20,147 nucleotides of DNA, from the NCBI GenBank assembly GCA_002684695.1, contig NYVQ01000038.1, positions 1-20,147 of the forward strand, written 5' to 3'. This document shows, piece after piece, positions 8,486-16,521 of the stretch. Under the pieces are notes generated by a model. It saw only the letters and a program-made list of their open reading frames with translations, did not search any database and was not told where the DNA came from. Every line of letters starts with the position of its first letter. Position 1 is the stretch's first letter. The position numbers and the translations under genes were made by a program. Origin of the DNA: SAR116 cluster bacterium (GTDB lineage Bacteria > Pseudomonadota > Alphaproteobacteria > Puniceispirillales > GCA-002684695).

Positions 8486-8680
8486 ATTTATTCTTTTTTA
8501 AAAAGAAGATTTACTAAATAAGATTTTATTATTAATAGTGGGATTTATCCCATTACAAGGAATGCATTTTTTTGTGGTTTTAAACCCATTAAAATTATGT
8601 AATTAATGATTCTAATATTTTAGAAAAATTTAAAGTGTAATTATTTATTACTTTGAATATAAAAAAAGGAGGATTTAATC
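8486..8680 (+). promoter_or_regulatory. Structured metK 5' leader, candidate cis-regulatory RNA
   Basis: The leader holds a run of local inverted repeats. An 8-bp stem TAGTGGGA/TCCCATTA with loop TTTA (8536-8555, one G-U pair) is the only GC-containing one. A short GGTT/AACC stem lies at 8576-8586, a perfect TTCTAA/TTAGAA stem with a 4-nt loop at 8610-8625, and an AAAG-TAAT/ATTACTTT stem with a 2-nt bulge at 8632-8654. CCCATTA occurs twice, at 8549-8555 and 8585-8591, so the left arm TAGTGGG can pair with either copy. A strong Shine-Dalgarno, AAGGAGG at 8666-8672, ends 8 nt before the ATG. I looked for SAM-I, SAM-II, SAM-V and SAM/SAH cores and did not find their conserved bases. A riboswitch-like function is therefore inference from position and structure only. 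Confidence 0.35.
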
Positions 8681-9874
8681 ATGGAAGGAAACTACTTATT
8701 TACATCGGAATCTGTTTCTGAGGGGCACCCAGACAAAGTTTGTGATATTATATCAGATACTGTCTTAGACTTATGTTTATCAAAAGATCCTCAAGCTAGA
8801 GTTGCATGTGAAACAATGACTACAACAAATAGAACTGTTTTGGCAGGAGAATTGAGAGTTCCAGAGAGTTGTATGCAAAGTAATGGGAAACAGTTATCGA
8901 CAGATTTTAAACATGAGATTGAAGGCGCAGTAAGGCAGGCCGTTAAGAACATTGGTTATGAACAAGATGGTTACCACTGGAATAATATGGTAGTTGAAAA
9001 TCATTTGCATGGACAATCACCAGATATTGCTATGGGTGTTGATGCAGGAGACAATAAAGATGAAGGTGCTGGAGATCAAGGTATTATGTTTGGTTATGCA
9101 TGTAGGGATACAGATGTTTTAATGCCTGCAGCAATTCATTATTCACATAAAATCCTTCAATCACTTGCTGAAGCCAGGCACAGTGGTGAAGCAAGTATAT
9201 TAGGCCCTGATAGCAAATCGCAAATAACCTTAGAGCATGTTAATGGCCAACCAGTTAAGGCAACCTCTGTTGTGGTTTCCACGCAGCATATTGAGCAAGC
9301 ATCTCAAGAAGAAATTAAAGAACTTGTTAGAAAACACGTAATTAGTGTACTCCCTGACGGATGGATGTGTGAAGAAAATAGGTTTTTTGTTAATCCTACG
9401 GGTAATTTTGTTGTTGGTGGTCCAGATGGTGATTCTGGATTAACAGGAAGAAAGATTATTGTTGATACATATGGGGGGTCCTCACCTCATGGTGGTGGTG
9501 CATTCAGTGGAAAAGATCCTACAAAAGTTGATAGATCTGCTGCTTATATTTCAAGGTATATGGCTAAAAATGTAGTAGCTGCAAATTTGGCTGAAAAATG
9601 TACTATACAATTATCATATGCCATTGGTGTTTCTGAACCACTTTCACTTTATGTAAACACCAATAATACTGGCAAAATATCAGATCAAGAATTATCAAAT
9701 ATTTTAAGAAAAGAAGTCGATTTAACTCCTTCTGGTATCAGGTCAAAACTAGGTTTAAATAATTCCATTTATACTCCATCTGCATCTTACGGTCATTTTG
9801 GAAGAATACCAGATGAGATTGTAAGAGGATCTTTTTCATGGGAAAAAACAGATTTAATTGATAAAATTTCGTGA
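8681..9874 (+). CDS. metK: S-adenosylmethionine synthase MetK
   Basis: Methionine adenosyltransferase, which makes SAM from methionine and ATP; SAM is used here by its neighbours TrmB and MiaB. Family signatures are intact: EGHPDKVCD at 14-22, GAGDQGIMFGYA at 129-140, GGPDGDSGLTGRK at 247-258 and the phosphate-binding GGGAFSGKDPTKVDRSAAY at 271-289. Length 397 aa is standard. The ATG follows a strong AAGGAGG at 8 nt spacing, the best ribosome binding site in the window. In many alphaproteobacteria a small Xre-type regulator precedes metK; here the gap carries only a non-coding leader. trmB follows 26 nt downstream. Confidence 0.98.
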   Translation: MEGNYLFTSESVSEGHPDKVCDIISDTVLDLCLSKDPQARVACETMTTTNRTVLAGELRVPESCMQSNGKQLSTDFKHEIEGAVRQAVKNIGYEQDGYHWNNMVVENHLHGQSPDIAMGVDAGDNKDEGAGDQGIMFGYACRDTDVLMPAAIHYSHKILQSLAEARHSGEASILGPDSKSQITLEHVNGQPVKATSVVVSTQHIEQASQEEIKELVRKHVISVLPDGWMCEENRFFVNPTGNFVVGGPDGDSGLTGRKIIVDTYGGSSPHGGGAFSGKDPTKVDRSAAYISRYMAKNVVAANLAEKCTIQLSYAIGVSEPLSLYVNTNNTGKISDQELSNILRKEVDLTPSGIRSKLGLNNSIYTPSASYGHFGRIPDEIVRGSFSWEKTDLIDKIS

Positions 9875-9900
9875 TATCTTAATTAGATTTTAAAAGTTAA

Positions 9901-10563
9901 TTGAAATTATTCGGAAGAAAAAAAGGGAGGAAGATTAGTTCAAAAAAGATTAATTTAATTAATAACTTTCTTCCTACTATATCCTTAAACAAAAAATTCA
10001 TTTTTAATCAAATTCTATCTTCTAAAAAAAAGAAATTTTTAGAAATAGGGTTTGGTCATGGAGAGAATTTAATAAAATTGTCTCGGGATAGGCCAGATTG
10101 GGTTTTTTTAGGTGTTGAATATTTTATTAATGGTGTTGCCTCAATACTGGATAAAATTAATTCAGAAAAAATTAAAAATATATTTATATTACATGGAGAT
10201 GGAAGAGAGTTTTTGGAAAAACTACCGAAAAATTCTATTAATGAGTCCTGTATTCTATTTCCTGATCCTTGGCATAAATCAAGACATTCTGAAAGAAGAA
10301 TAGTACAAAAAAATTTTATTAATACTTTATCAAAGGTTATGAAAAAAGACTCAAGTCTTCATATGTCAAGTGATGATCCCGTTGCACAAGAATGGATACT
10401 AAAATGCTTTATATTCAATGATTGCTATGAATGGAATATAAAATCTGTTGATGAATGCTACAATAAGCCAGTAATATTTGAAGAGACAAAATATATGAAA
10501 AAATCAATTTTAGAAAATAGAAATTCCATGTGGTTTAAATTTAAAAATATAAAAGAAAGTTGA
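9901..10563 (+). CDS. trmB: tRNA (guanine-N7-)-methyltransferase TrmB
   Basis: A SAM-dependent Rossmann-fold methyltransferase that makes m7G46 in the tRNA variable loop. The SAM-binding motif FLEIGFGHGENL is at 46-57, and the family signature FPDPWHKSRHSERR at 120-133 is intact. The C-terminal T-K/R-F/Y-E motif reads TKYM here, so Met199 replaces the usual Glu. Length 220 aa is normal. It begins with TTG; no upstream or nearby downstream ATG fits. There is little Shine-Dalgarno. It forms a two-gene unit with metK and ends 45 nt before an intrinsic terminator. Confidence 0.93.
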   Translation: MKLFGRKKGRKISSKKINLINNFLPTISLNKKFIFNQILSSKKKKFLEIGFGHGENLIKLSRDRPDWVFLGVEYFINGVASILDKINSEKIKNIFILHGDGREFLEKLPKNSINESCILFPDPWHKSRHSERRIVQKNFINTLSKVMKKDSSLHMSSDDPVAQEWILKCFIFNDCYEWNIKSVDECYNKPVIFEETKYMKKSILENRNSMWFKFKNIKES

Positions 10564-10608
10564 TTTTGTGGTGATAATGTTTTAAAACAAAAAAAAATCC
10601 TATCAGTG

Positions 10609-10634
10609 AGGTGAGCCAAAGCTCACCTTTTTTT
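10609..10634 (+). terminator. Rho-independent terminator after trmB
   Basis: A perfect 8-bp stem AGGTGAGC/GCTCACCT with loop CAAA is followed by an uninterrupted run of seven T (10628-10634). It is the only GC-rich hairpin with a T-tract in the window. It ends the metK-trmB unit and lies only 25 nt before the rimP ATG, so rimP must be reached either by readthrough or from a promoter squeezed into or before this hairpin. Confidence 0.9.
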
Positions 10635-10659
10635 ATTTGAAATAAACAAGGGTTGGATA

Positions 10660-11118
10660 ATGGGTATTGAAGAACAAGTATTAAATATATTGGATATTCC
10701 AATTAAAGAAATGGGCTATAACATTGTATGTATTAAAAAAGACACGTTTGGATCTCAAAACATGCAAATAATGGCCGAAAGGATAAAAGACCAAAATCTT
10801 GATATTAGTGATTGTGTTAAAATTAGCAAATTTGCTTCAGTACTATTAGAAAATGATGAAAGTGTAACCTTTGATTTTGGCTTAGAAATAAGTTCCCCAG
10901 GGGTTGATCGACCCTTAATTAGATTAGAAGATTACAGTAGATTTATGGGTTGCAAAGTAAAAATATTACTTAATAAAGAGATAAATGATAAAAAAAAGTT
11001 ATCAGCTCTTATATTAGGTATAAAAAAAAATAACATAATAGAAGTTGAAATAGATGACAAAAATTTACTGATACCCTTTGACTACATCAAAGAATGTAGA
11101 CTAATACCTCAATTATAA
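10660..11118 (+). CDS. rimP: Ribosome maturation factor RimP
   Basis: RimP assists 30S subunit assembly. The protein has the two-domain layout of the family: an N-terminal alpha/beta domain with DISDCVKISKFASVLL and LEISSPGVDRPL (conserved SSPGxDRPL, residues about 78-87), then a C-terminal SH3-like beta domain (GCKVKILLNKEI to the end). Length 152 aa is typical. The ATG has AAGGG (10648-10652) 7 nt upstream. It is the first gene of the rimP-nusA-infB cluster; nusA follows 19 nt later. Confidence 0.95.
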   Translation: MGIEEQVLNILDIPIKEMGYNIVCIKKDTFGSQNMQIMAERIKDQNLDISDCVKISKFASVLLENDESVTFDFGLEISSPGVDRPLIRLEDYSRFMGCKVKILLNKEINDKKKLSALILGIKKNNIIEVEIDDKNLLIPFDYIKECRLIPQL

Positions 11119-11137
11119 ATTTATTACGGAGTAAGAT

Positions 11138-12670
11138 TTGGACGAAACTACTATACCTAGGAACGAGATTATTCAAGTAGCCGATATTGTATCACGTGAA
11201 AAATCAATTGATCGAGAAATAGTTTTTGAAGCAATGGAAGAAGCAATTCAAAAAGCTGGTCGCTCACGTTACGGAAATGATAGAGATATACGTGCACACA
11301 TTGATAGAAAAAATGGAGCGATTAGTCTTCAACGCTGGACTTTGGTCGTAGAAGAAATTGAAGACGAATCAACACAAATTTCCCTTAAGGAAGCAAATTT
11401 AAGAGATGACAATTTGGCGATTGGTGATTTTATTAAAGAGAATTTACCGCCAATTGATTTTGGAAGAATTGCCGCACAAACCGCCAAACAGGTTATAGTA
11501 CACAAAGTAAGAGAAGCTGAAAGAGAAAAACAATATGAAGAATATAAAGATAGAGTTGGCGACATTGTACTAGGAACTGTGAAACGTGTTGATAACCAAT
11601 CTGTGACAGTTGATCTTGGAAGAGGTGAGGCTGTTATTAGAAGGGAAGATTGTATTCCAAGAGAAACTCTCAGGCAAGGAGACAAAGTAAGGTCAATTAT
11701 CTATGATGTAAGAAGTGAAATTAGAGGGCCTCAAATATTCTTATCTAGAACCAAACCAGAATTCATGTCTGCTTTGTTTACTCAAGAAGTACCAGAAATA
11801 TACGAAGGTATTATTGAAATAAAGTCTGTAGCCAGAGAACCAGGAAGTAGAGCAAAAATTAGTGTTTTTTCAAAAGATACCAGCATAGATCCAGTAGGTG
11901 CTTGTGTAGGAATGAGAGGTGCTCGTGTACAAGCAGTGGTTAATGAATTACAAGGAGAAAAAATAGAAATTATACAATGGAACGAAAATGATGCCGAATT
12001 TGTTGTTAGTGCTCTTGCTCCTTCAGAAATCACAAAAGTTGTAATGGATGAAGAAACAAAGAAAATGGAGGTTGTTGTTCCTGATGATCAGTTAAGCTTG
12101 GCTATTGGTAGAAGAGGGCAAAACGTTAGATTGGCCTCAATTTTATCTGGTTGGTATATAGATATACTAACTGAGGCGGAAGAATCAGAAAGAAGACAAG
12201 AAGAGTTTAAAATTAGATCAGATCATTTTATTAAAGCTTTGGATATTGATGATGTTATTGCACATTTACTGGTAGCAGAGGGATTTGATACTATAGATGA
12301 TATTTCAGAAACCTCAGTTGAGGAACTTTCAAGCTTACAAGGTTTTGATACTGATATTGCTGAAGAGCTAAAAGATAGAGCCATCAGTTTTGTGGAAAAA
12401 GAAAAAAAGAATATGATGAATGCAATAAAAAAACTTGGATTATCTGAAGATCTTGTAAATTTTGAATATTTAAATTCACATCAAATAATAAAACTTGGTG
12501 AAAATGGTGTAAAGTGTAAAGAAGACCTTGCAAACCTTGACTCTGCCGAGCTTTTTGATTTTTTGGGCGAAGAAGGAATAAAGAATGAAGAAGAGGCTGG
12601 AAAAATTATTATGTCAGCAAGAGCCCATTGGTTTGTTGAAGAAGTCGAAGACGATGAAAGTGTAGAATAA
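11138..12670 (+). CDS. nusA: Transcription termination/antitermination factor NusA
   Basis: NusA binds RNA polymerase and nascent RNA to control pausing, termination and antitermination. Domains in order: an N-terminal RNAP-binding domain (about 1-130), S1 (about 137-204, GDIVLGTVKRVDNQSVTVDLGRG), KH1 with GMRG at 258-261, and KH2 with GRRGQN at 324-329. C-terminal helix-hairpin-helix repeats follow at about 365-410 (LLVAEGFDTIDDISE) and about 440-495, ending in an acidic tail EEVEDDESVE. Length 510 aa suits alphaproteobacterial NusA. The start is TTG with GGAG 6 nt upstream; the next Met is residue 33. No ylxR-type gene follows it: the next ORF, 57 nt later, is infB. Confidence 0.97.
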   Translation: MDETTIPRNEIIQVADIVSREKSIDREIVFEAMEEAIQKAGRSRYGNDRDIRAHIDRKNGAISLQRWTLVVEEIEDESTQISLKEANLRDDNLAIGDFIKENLPPIDFGRIAAQTAKQVIVHKVREAEREKQYEEYKDRVGDIVLGTVKRVDNQSVTVDLGRGEAVIRREDCIPRETLRQGDKVRSIIYDVRSEIRGPQIFLSRTKPEFMSALFTQEVPEIYEGIIEIKSVAREPGSRAKISVFSKDTSIDPVGACVGMRGARVQAVVNELQGEKIEIIQWNENDAEFVVSALAPSEITKVVMDEETKKMEVVVPDDQLSLAIGRRGQNVRLASILSGWYIDILTEAEESERRQEEFKIRSDHFIKALDIDDVIAHLLVAEGFDTIDDISETSVEELSSLQGFDTDIAEELKDRAISFVEKEKKNMMNAIKKLGLSEDLVNFEYLNSHQIIKLGENGVKCKEDLANLDSAELFDFLGEEGIKNEEEAGKIIMSARAHWFVEEVEDDESVE

Positions 12671-12727
12671 TTACAAATTTATTTTTAAATAAACTATGCT
12701 ATTTACATATGCTAAGTGAGGAAAAAA

Positions 12728-15181
12728 ATGGCTGAAGATAAAAATCCTAAAAGAAAAAAACTAAGCCTACAAGGAGATAAAAAACTTTCTTTAGGTATTG
12801 GCCAGGATTTAATTAAAAGTTCAAGAGGTGCTCCAATTACTGGAACTAGGTCAGTTCAAATTGAAACCCGGAGAAAAAGGGTTTCTAGGAAAGAGAACAT
12901 TGACCAAGTTTTTAATTTAGAAAAGGCAAACCATGACAAATCTCAATCTAATTTAAGCAGTGGCCTAACCGAAAAGGAAAAACAGGCACGACTTAATGCA
13001 CTGAAACATGGTTTGCAGGATTTAGACGATAAAAATAAACAAAATAAATTCTTATCAAAATCAGAAATTGATAAAGAAGAAATAGTTGAAAAAATTGATT
13101 CAAATGCCTCTACGATTAAAAAAGAGCCTGAAATTTTTGAAAACCCCGCAATTCAACCCACCTCCAAGGATGTAAACAATTTTGAAAGGTCAAAGAAACA
13201 AAGTGAAACAAAATCTCTTAACGAAGAGACTGAATCTAAAAAAGAGAGACAGAAACTAAAGATTACTGTTAGAAGAGATGAGCCAAGAAGAAGAGCAGGG
13301 AAAATAACTATTACTGATGCGTTATCGGGCCAAGAAAGTAGAATGAGGTCACTTTCTTCAATGCGCAGGCAAAGAGAAAAAGTTAGAATACAAACCGAAA
13401 GTTTACAGCAAGTTAAGCAATATAGAGATGTTATAATACCGGATAGTATCACTGTAGGTGAACTTGCTATTAGAATGTCTGAAAAAACAGCAGATGTTGT
13501 AAAGCAACTTATGAATTTAGATATAATGGCTACAGCCACTCAAATTATTGATGGAGAAACAGCAGAACTTGTCGTTTCTGAATTAGGTCACAAACCAAAA
13601 AGAGTTTCAGAATCTGATATTGAAATAGGTCTATCTGGTGATAAAGATGATGATGAAAAACTTATAGCACGTCCTCCAGTTGTTACAATTATGGGTCATG
13701 TAGATCATGGAAAAACATCATTGCTTGATACAATTAAAAAAAGTAATGTTGCTGCATCCGAAGCTGGTGGAATAACTCAACACATAGGTGCTTACCAAAT
13801 TGAAACACCAAAAAAATCTCTTATAACTTTTATTGACACACCTGGTCACGCAGCATTTACTGAAATGAGAGCTAGGGGCGCTAATATTACTGATATTGTT
13901 GTTTTGGTTGTTGCTGCAGATGATGGAATTAAAGATCAAACTATAGAAGCTATAAATCATGCTAAAGCAGCAAAATCTCCAATTATTGTAGCTATAAATA
14001 AATGCGACAAACCTGAAGCTGATCCAAATAAAGTTAAAACAGAGTTACTTAGTTATGAAATTATACCAGAAGATATGGGTGGTGAAACACAAGTAGCCCT
14101 TGTTTCAGCTGTTACAGGTAATGGAATAAGTGAGCTTATTGAGGCAATAATGCTTCAATCTGAGATTTTAGAATTAAAATCTAATCCAAATAGAAATGCC
14201 GAAGGTGTTGTAATTGAAGCAAAAGTAGAAAAAGGTAGAGGTTCGGTTGCCACATTGCTGATTACAAGAGGGACACTCAAATTGGGTGATATTTTGGTAG
14301 TTGGTTCTGAAACTGGGAGAGTAAGAGCGCTTTTAGATTATAAAGGTAATAAAATTAAAAACGCTTTACCCTCATTTCCTGTAGAAGTATTAGGATTGAC
14401 AGGCACACCTTTCTCTGGAGATCAAGCAGTTGTGGTTGAAACTGATGCTCGGGCAAGAGAAATTGCTGAGTATAGAAAAAGTAAAATGAAAAACTCTAAT
14501 GATTTAGCTAAATTAGCATCTAGAGGTTCTGTTGAGCAAATGATGACAGCAATCCAAAATACAGATAAAAGAGAGCTTCCAGTTGTTATTAAAGCAGATG
14601 TTCATGGTAGTCTTGAAGCAATAAAGGTTGCTCTTACAAAAATAGGAAATGAAAATGCAGCTATTCATTTTTTATCAGGTGGTGTGGGTGCTATTTCTGA
14701 AAGTGATGTTTCTCTAGCAATTGCTTCAAATGCAATTCTTTTAGGTTTTAATGTTAGAGCAATTCCTCAAGCTAGGGATCTTGCTAGAAAAGAAAATGTT
14801 GAACTTAGATACCATTCAATAATTTATGAATTAATTGATGAACTAACACTGTTACTAACTGGAATACTTGACCCTCAGAAAAAAGAAGAGTTCATAGGTT
14901 ACGCTGAAGTCAGAGAAATATTTAATATTACTAAAGTAGGTAAAATTGCTGGTTGTATGGTTACAGAAGGGATTATTAAAAGAGGTTGTAATGTTAGGTT
15001 ACTAAGAGATAACGTTGTAATTCATGAAGGCCCTTTAAAAACACTTAAAAGGTTTAAGGATGAAGTTTCAGATGTTCGTGAGGGCAATGAGTGCGGTATT
15101 GCTTTAGAGAAGAACAACGATATTGTCTTGGGTGATGTTTTCGAGTGTTTTGAAGTAAAAGAGATTGCAGCAAAGTTATAA
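12728..15181 (+). CDS. infB: Translation initiation factor IF-2
   Basis: A GTPase that brings fMet-tRNA to the 30S initiation complex. A long, charged and poorly conserved N-terminal region (to about residue 230) includes KKLSLGIGQDLIKSS and an Arg-rich part. It is followed by the IF2N-like segment SITVGELAIRMSEKTADVVK. The G domain has G1 GHVDHGKT starting near residue 323, G3 DTPGHAAF, G4 NKCD and G5 SAVTG, then domains II-IV to the end. I prefer the ATG at 12728 because GTGAGG ends 6 nt before it. The in-frame GTG at 12716 would give 821 aa but would use part of that Shine-Dalgarno as its start codon. Length is 817 aa. rbfA follows 15 nt later. Confidence 0.97.
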   Translation: MAEDKNPKRKKLSLQGDKKLSLGIGQDLIKSSRGAPITGTRSVQIETRRKRVSRKENIDQVFNLEKANHDKSQSNLSSGLTEKEKQARLNALKHGLQDLDDKNKQNKFLSKSEIDKEEIVEKIDSNASTIKKEPEIFENPAIQPTSKDVNNFERSKKQSETKSLNEETESKKERQKLKITVRRDEPRRRAGKITITDALSGQESRMRSLSSMRRQREKVRIQTESLQQVKQYRDVIIPDSITVGELAIRMSEKTADVVKQLMNLDIMATATQIIDGETAELVVSELGHKPKRVSESDIEIGLSGDKDDDEKLIARPPVVTIMGHVDHGKTSLLDTIKKSNVAASEAGGITQHIGAYQIETPKKSLITFIDTPGHAAFTEMRARGANITDIVVLVVAADDGIKDQTIEAINHAKAAKSPIIVAINKCDKPEADPNKVKTELLSYEIIPEDMGGETQVALVSAVTGNGISELIEAIMLQSEILELKSNPNRNAEGVVIEAKVEKGRGSVATLLITRGTLKLGDILVVGSETGRVRALLDYKGNKIKNALPSFPVEVLGLTGTPFSGDQAVVVETDARAREIAEYRKSKMKNSNDLAKLASRGSVEQMMTAIQNTDKRELPVVIKADVHGSLEAIKVALTKIGNENAAIHFLSGGVGAISESDVSLAIASNAILLGFNVRAIPQARDLARKENVELRYHSIIYELIDELTLLLTGILDPQKKEEFIGYAEVREIFNITKVGKIAGCMVTEGIIKRGCNVRLLRDNVVIHEGPLKTLKRFKDEVSDVREGNECGIALEKNNDIVLGDVFECFEVKEIAAKL

Positions 15182-15196
15182 ACTGTTTTAATCGTT

Positions 15197-15568
15197 ATGA
15201 AATCTATTGACTATTCACCATTTTCGAAAACCCAGCGGCAGCTTAGGGTAGGAGAGCTTTTAAGAAAAGAAATAGCAGACATATTAATAAAGAACGATTT
15301 TCATAATTGTTTTTTAAATAAAATATCTGTTACAGTTTCTCAAGTTGTTGTAACACCTGATATGAAATGGGCTAGAACTTTTGTTACGTCTTTAGGTGGA
15401 GAAAATATTCAAGAAACTATGAATGGGTTAAACAAAAATGTTTATAGAATTCAAAAACTTGTAGCTTCTAAAATTAAATTAAGAAGAATGCCAAAGATTA
15501 TCTTTTTAGAAGATAAAACCTTTGATTACGCTAATAAACTAACAAATAAAATAAAAAATCTTAACTAA
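15197..15568 (+). CDS. rbfA: Ribosome-binding factor A
   Basis: RbfA is a small KH-like protein that binds the 30S subunit during late 16S rRNA maturation. The N-terminal QRQLRVGELLRKEIADIL and the central VTVSQVVVTPDMKWARTFVT match the family, as does the later KLRRMPKIIFLEDKTFDYANKL. Length 123 aa is typical. The ATG start has no clear Shine-Dalgarno and probably depends on translation of the preceding infB, whose stop is 15 nt upstream. truB follows after 5 nt. Confidence 0.95.
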   Translation: MKSIDYSPFSKTQRQLRVGELLRKEIADILIKNDFHNCFLNKISVTVSQVVVTPDMKWARTFVTSLGGENIQETMNGLNKNVYRIQKLVASKIKLRRMPKIIFLEDKTFDYANKLTNKIKNLN

Positions 15569-15573
15569 TTATA

Positions 15574-16506
15574 ATGAATTTGAAGACTAACATTTTCAAA
15601 TCAACTATTAATGGGTGGATTAATTTAGACAAACCAGAAGGGTTTTCTTCTTTTAAATGTGTTTCCATTATAAGAAAATTAATTAAAGTCAAAAAGGTTG
15701 GGCATGCTGGAACCCTCGATCCACTGGCATGTGGAGTGTTACCAATTGCAATAGGTGAAGCAACAAAGTCATTGAGGTTTTCGGTTGATAATGAGAAAAC
15801 CTATGAATTTGTAATTACTTGGGGGAGTGAAACATCTACTGACGACAAAGAAGGTGAAATTCTAAAAAAATCAAAAAATAGGCCTTCAAAAAAATCTATA
15901 CTTGAGAAAATTGAATTGTTTAAAGGTGAAATATTTCAAAGACCTCCAAACTATTCTGCTATTAAAATAAATGGTGTAAGATCATATAAACTCGCTAGAT
16001 TAGGAACTTTACCTAAATTAGTTAAAAGAAAAATAACTATATATGATTTTAAATTATTAAAAATAATAAATAAAAATGAAGCAAAATTTTTTGTGAAATG
16101 TCAAAAAGGTACATATGTTAGATCGTTAGCAAGAGATTTAGGTCAAGCACTTGAAGTTTTTGGGCATGTTTCATATTTAAAAAGGGAATCTGTTGGTAAT
16201 TTTTTTATAAAACAATCGATTTCACTTGATAAAATTAAAAAATTATCGCACTATTCCGCGAAGAAAGATATAATATTACCAATCTTATATCCAATTAAAG
16301 AAAATGATATTATTGAAGTTTCACAAGAAATTTCAGAAAACTTGTTAAAAGGAAAGAAAATAATAATAGAAAAGTTGGTTGATAAAACTATTTTTGAAAA
16401 ATACAAGGACAATAATTTTTTTTTAACAAGGTTTAACGAAAAACCTATTGCTATTTGTTTGAAAGATAATGGTATTTTATTACCAAAAAGAGTTTTTAAT
16501 TTATGA
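15574..16506 (+). CDS. truB: tRNA pseudouridine(55) synthase TruB
   Basis: TruB makes pseudouridine 55 in the T-loop of tRNAs. The catalytic motif GHAGTLDPLACGVLPIAIGEATK contains the nucleophile Asp49. Other family segments are GWINLDKPEGFSS at 14-26, QRPPNYSAIKINGVRSYKLAR around 132-152 and KGTYVRSLARDLG around 178-190. The C-terminal region of about 80 residues is divergent and Lys-rich. Length 310 aa is normal. The ATG start lacks a clear Shine-Dalgarno and is only 5 nt from the rbfA stop. rpsO follows 15 nt later. Confidence 0.96.
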   Translation: MNLKTNIFKSTINGWINLDKPEGFSSFKCVSIIRKLIKVKKVGHAGTLDPLACGVLPIAIGEATKSLRFSVDNEKTYEFVITWGSETSTDDKEGEILKKSKNRPSKKSILEKIELFKGEIFQRPPNYSAIKINGVRSYKLARLGTLPKLVKRKITIYDFKLLKIINKNEAKFFVKCQKGTYVRSLARDLGQALEVFGHVSYLKRESVGNFFIKQSISLDKIKKLSHYSAKKDIILPILYPIKENDIIEVSQEISENLLKGKKIIIEKLVDKTIFEKYKDNNFFLTRFNEKPIAICLKDNGILLPKRVFNL

Positions 16507-16521
16507 AGTGGAGATGTTTTA

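Noticed and set aside
8562..8606. Possible 14-codon leader peptide (ATG-CAT-TTT...) in the metK leader.
   Set aside because: The only purine-rich block (AAGG) ends 1 nt before the ATG, too close for a ribosome binding site, and the peptide has no run of Met codons that would suggest attenuation.
8486..8660. SAM-II, SAM-V or SAM/SAH riboswitch upstream of metK.
   Set aside because: The conserved bases of these aptamers (for example GCTAAA with its pseudoknot partner, or the CACAACGGCTTCC core) are not present by eye; I therefore annotate only an unclassified leader.
10112..10303. Open frame inside trmB in another frame.
   Set aside because: It overlaps the conserved catalytic part of trmB and encodes no recognisable protein.
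11329..12033. Long antisense open frames inside nusA, infB, truB, pnp, corC and lnt.
   Set aside because: They lie fully opposite conserved genes, lack ribosome binding sites and recognisable domains, and are explained as shadow frames.
12693..12715. TATGCTATTT before infB, resembling the metK extended -10, plus a TTTATTT/AAATAAA inverted repeat as a terminator.
   Set aside because: The -10 matches only 3 of 6 positions and the repeat is all A/T with a 2-nt loop and no T-tract; infB is more simply read from the rimP-nusA operon.
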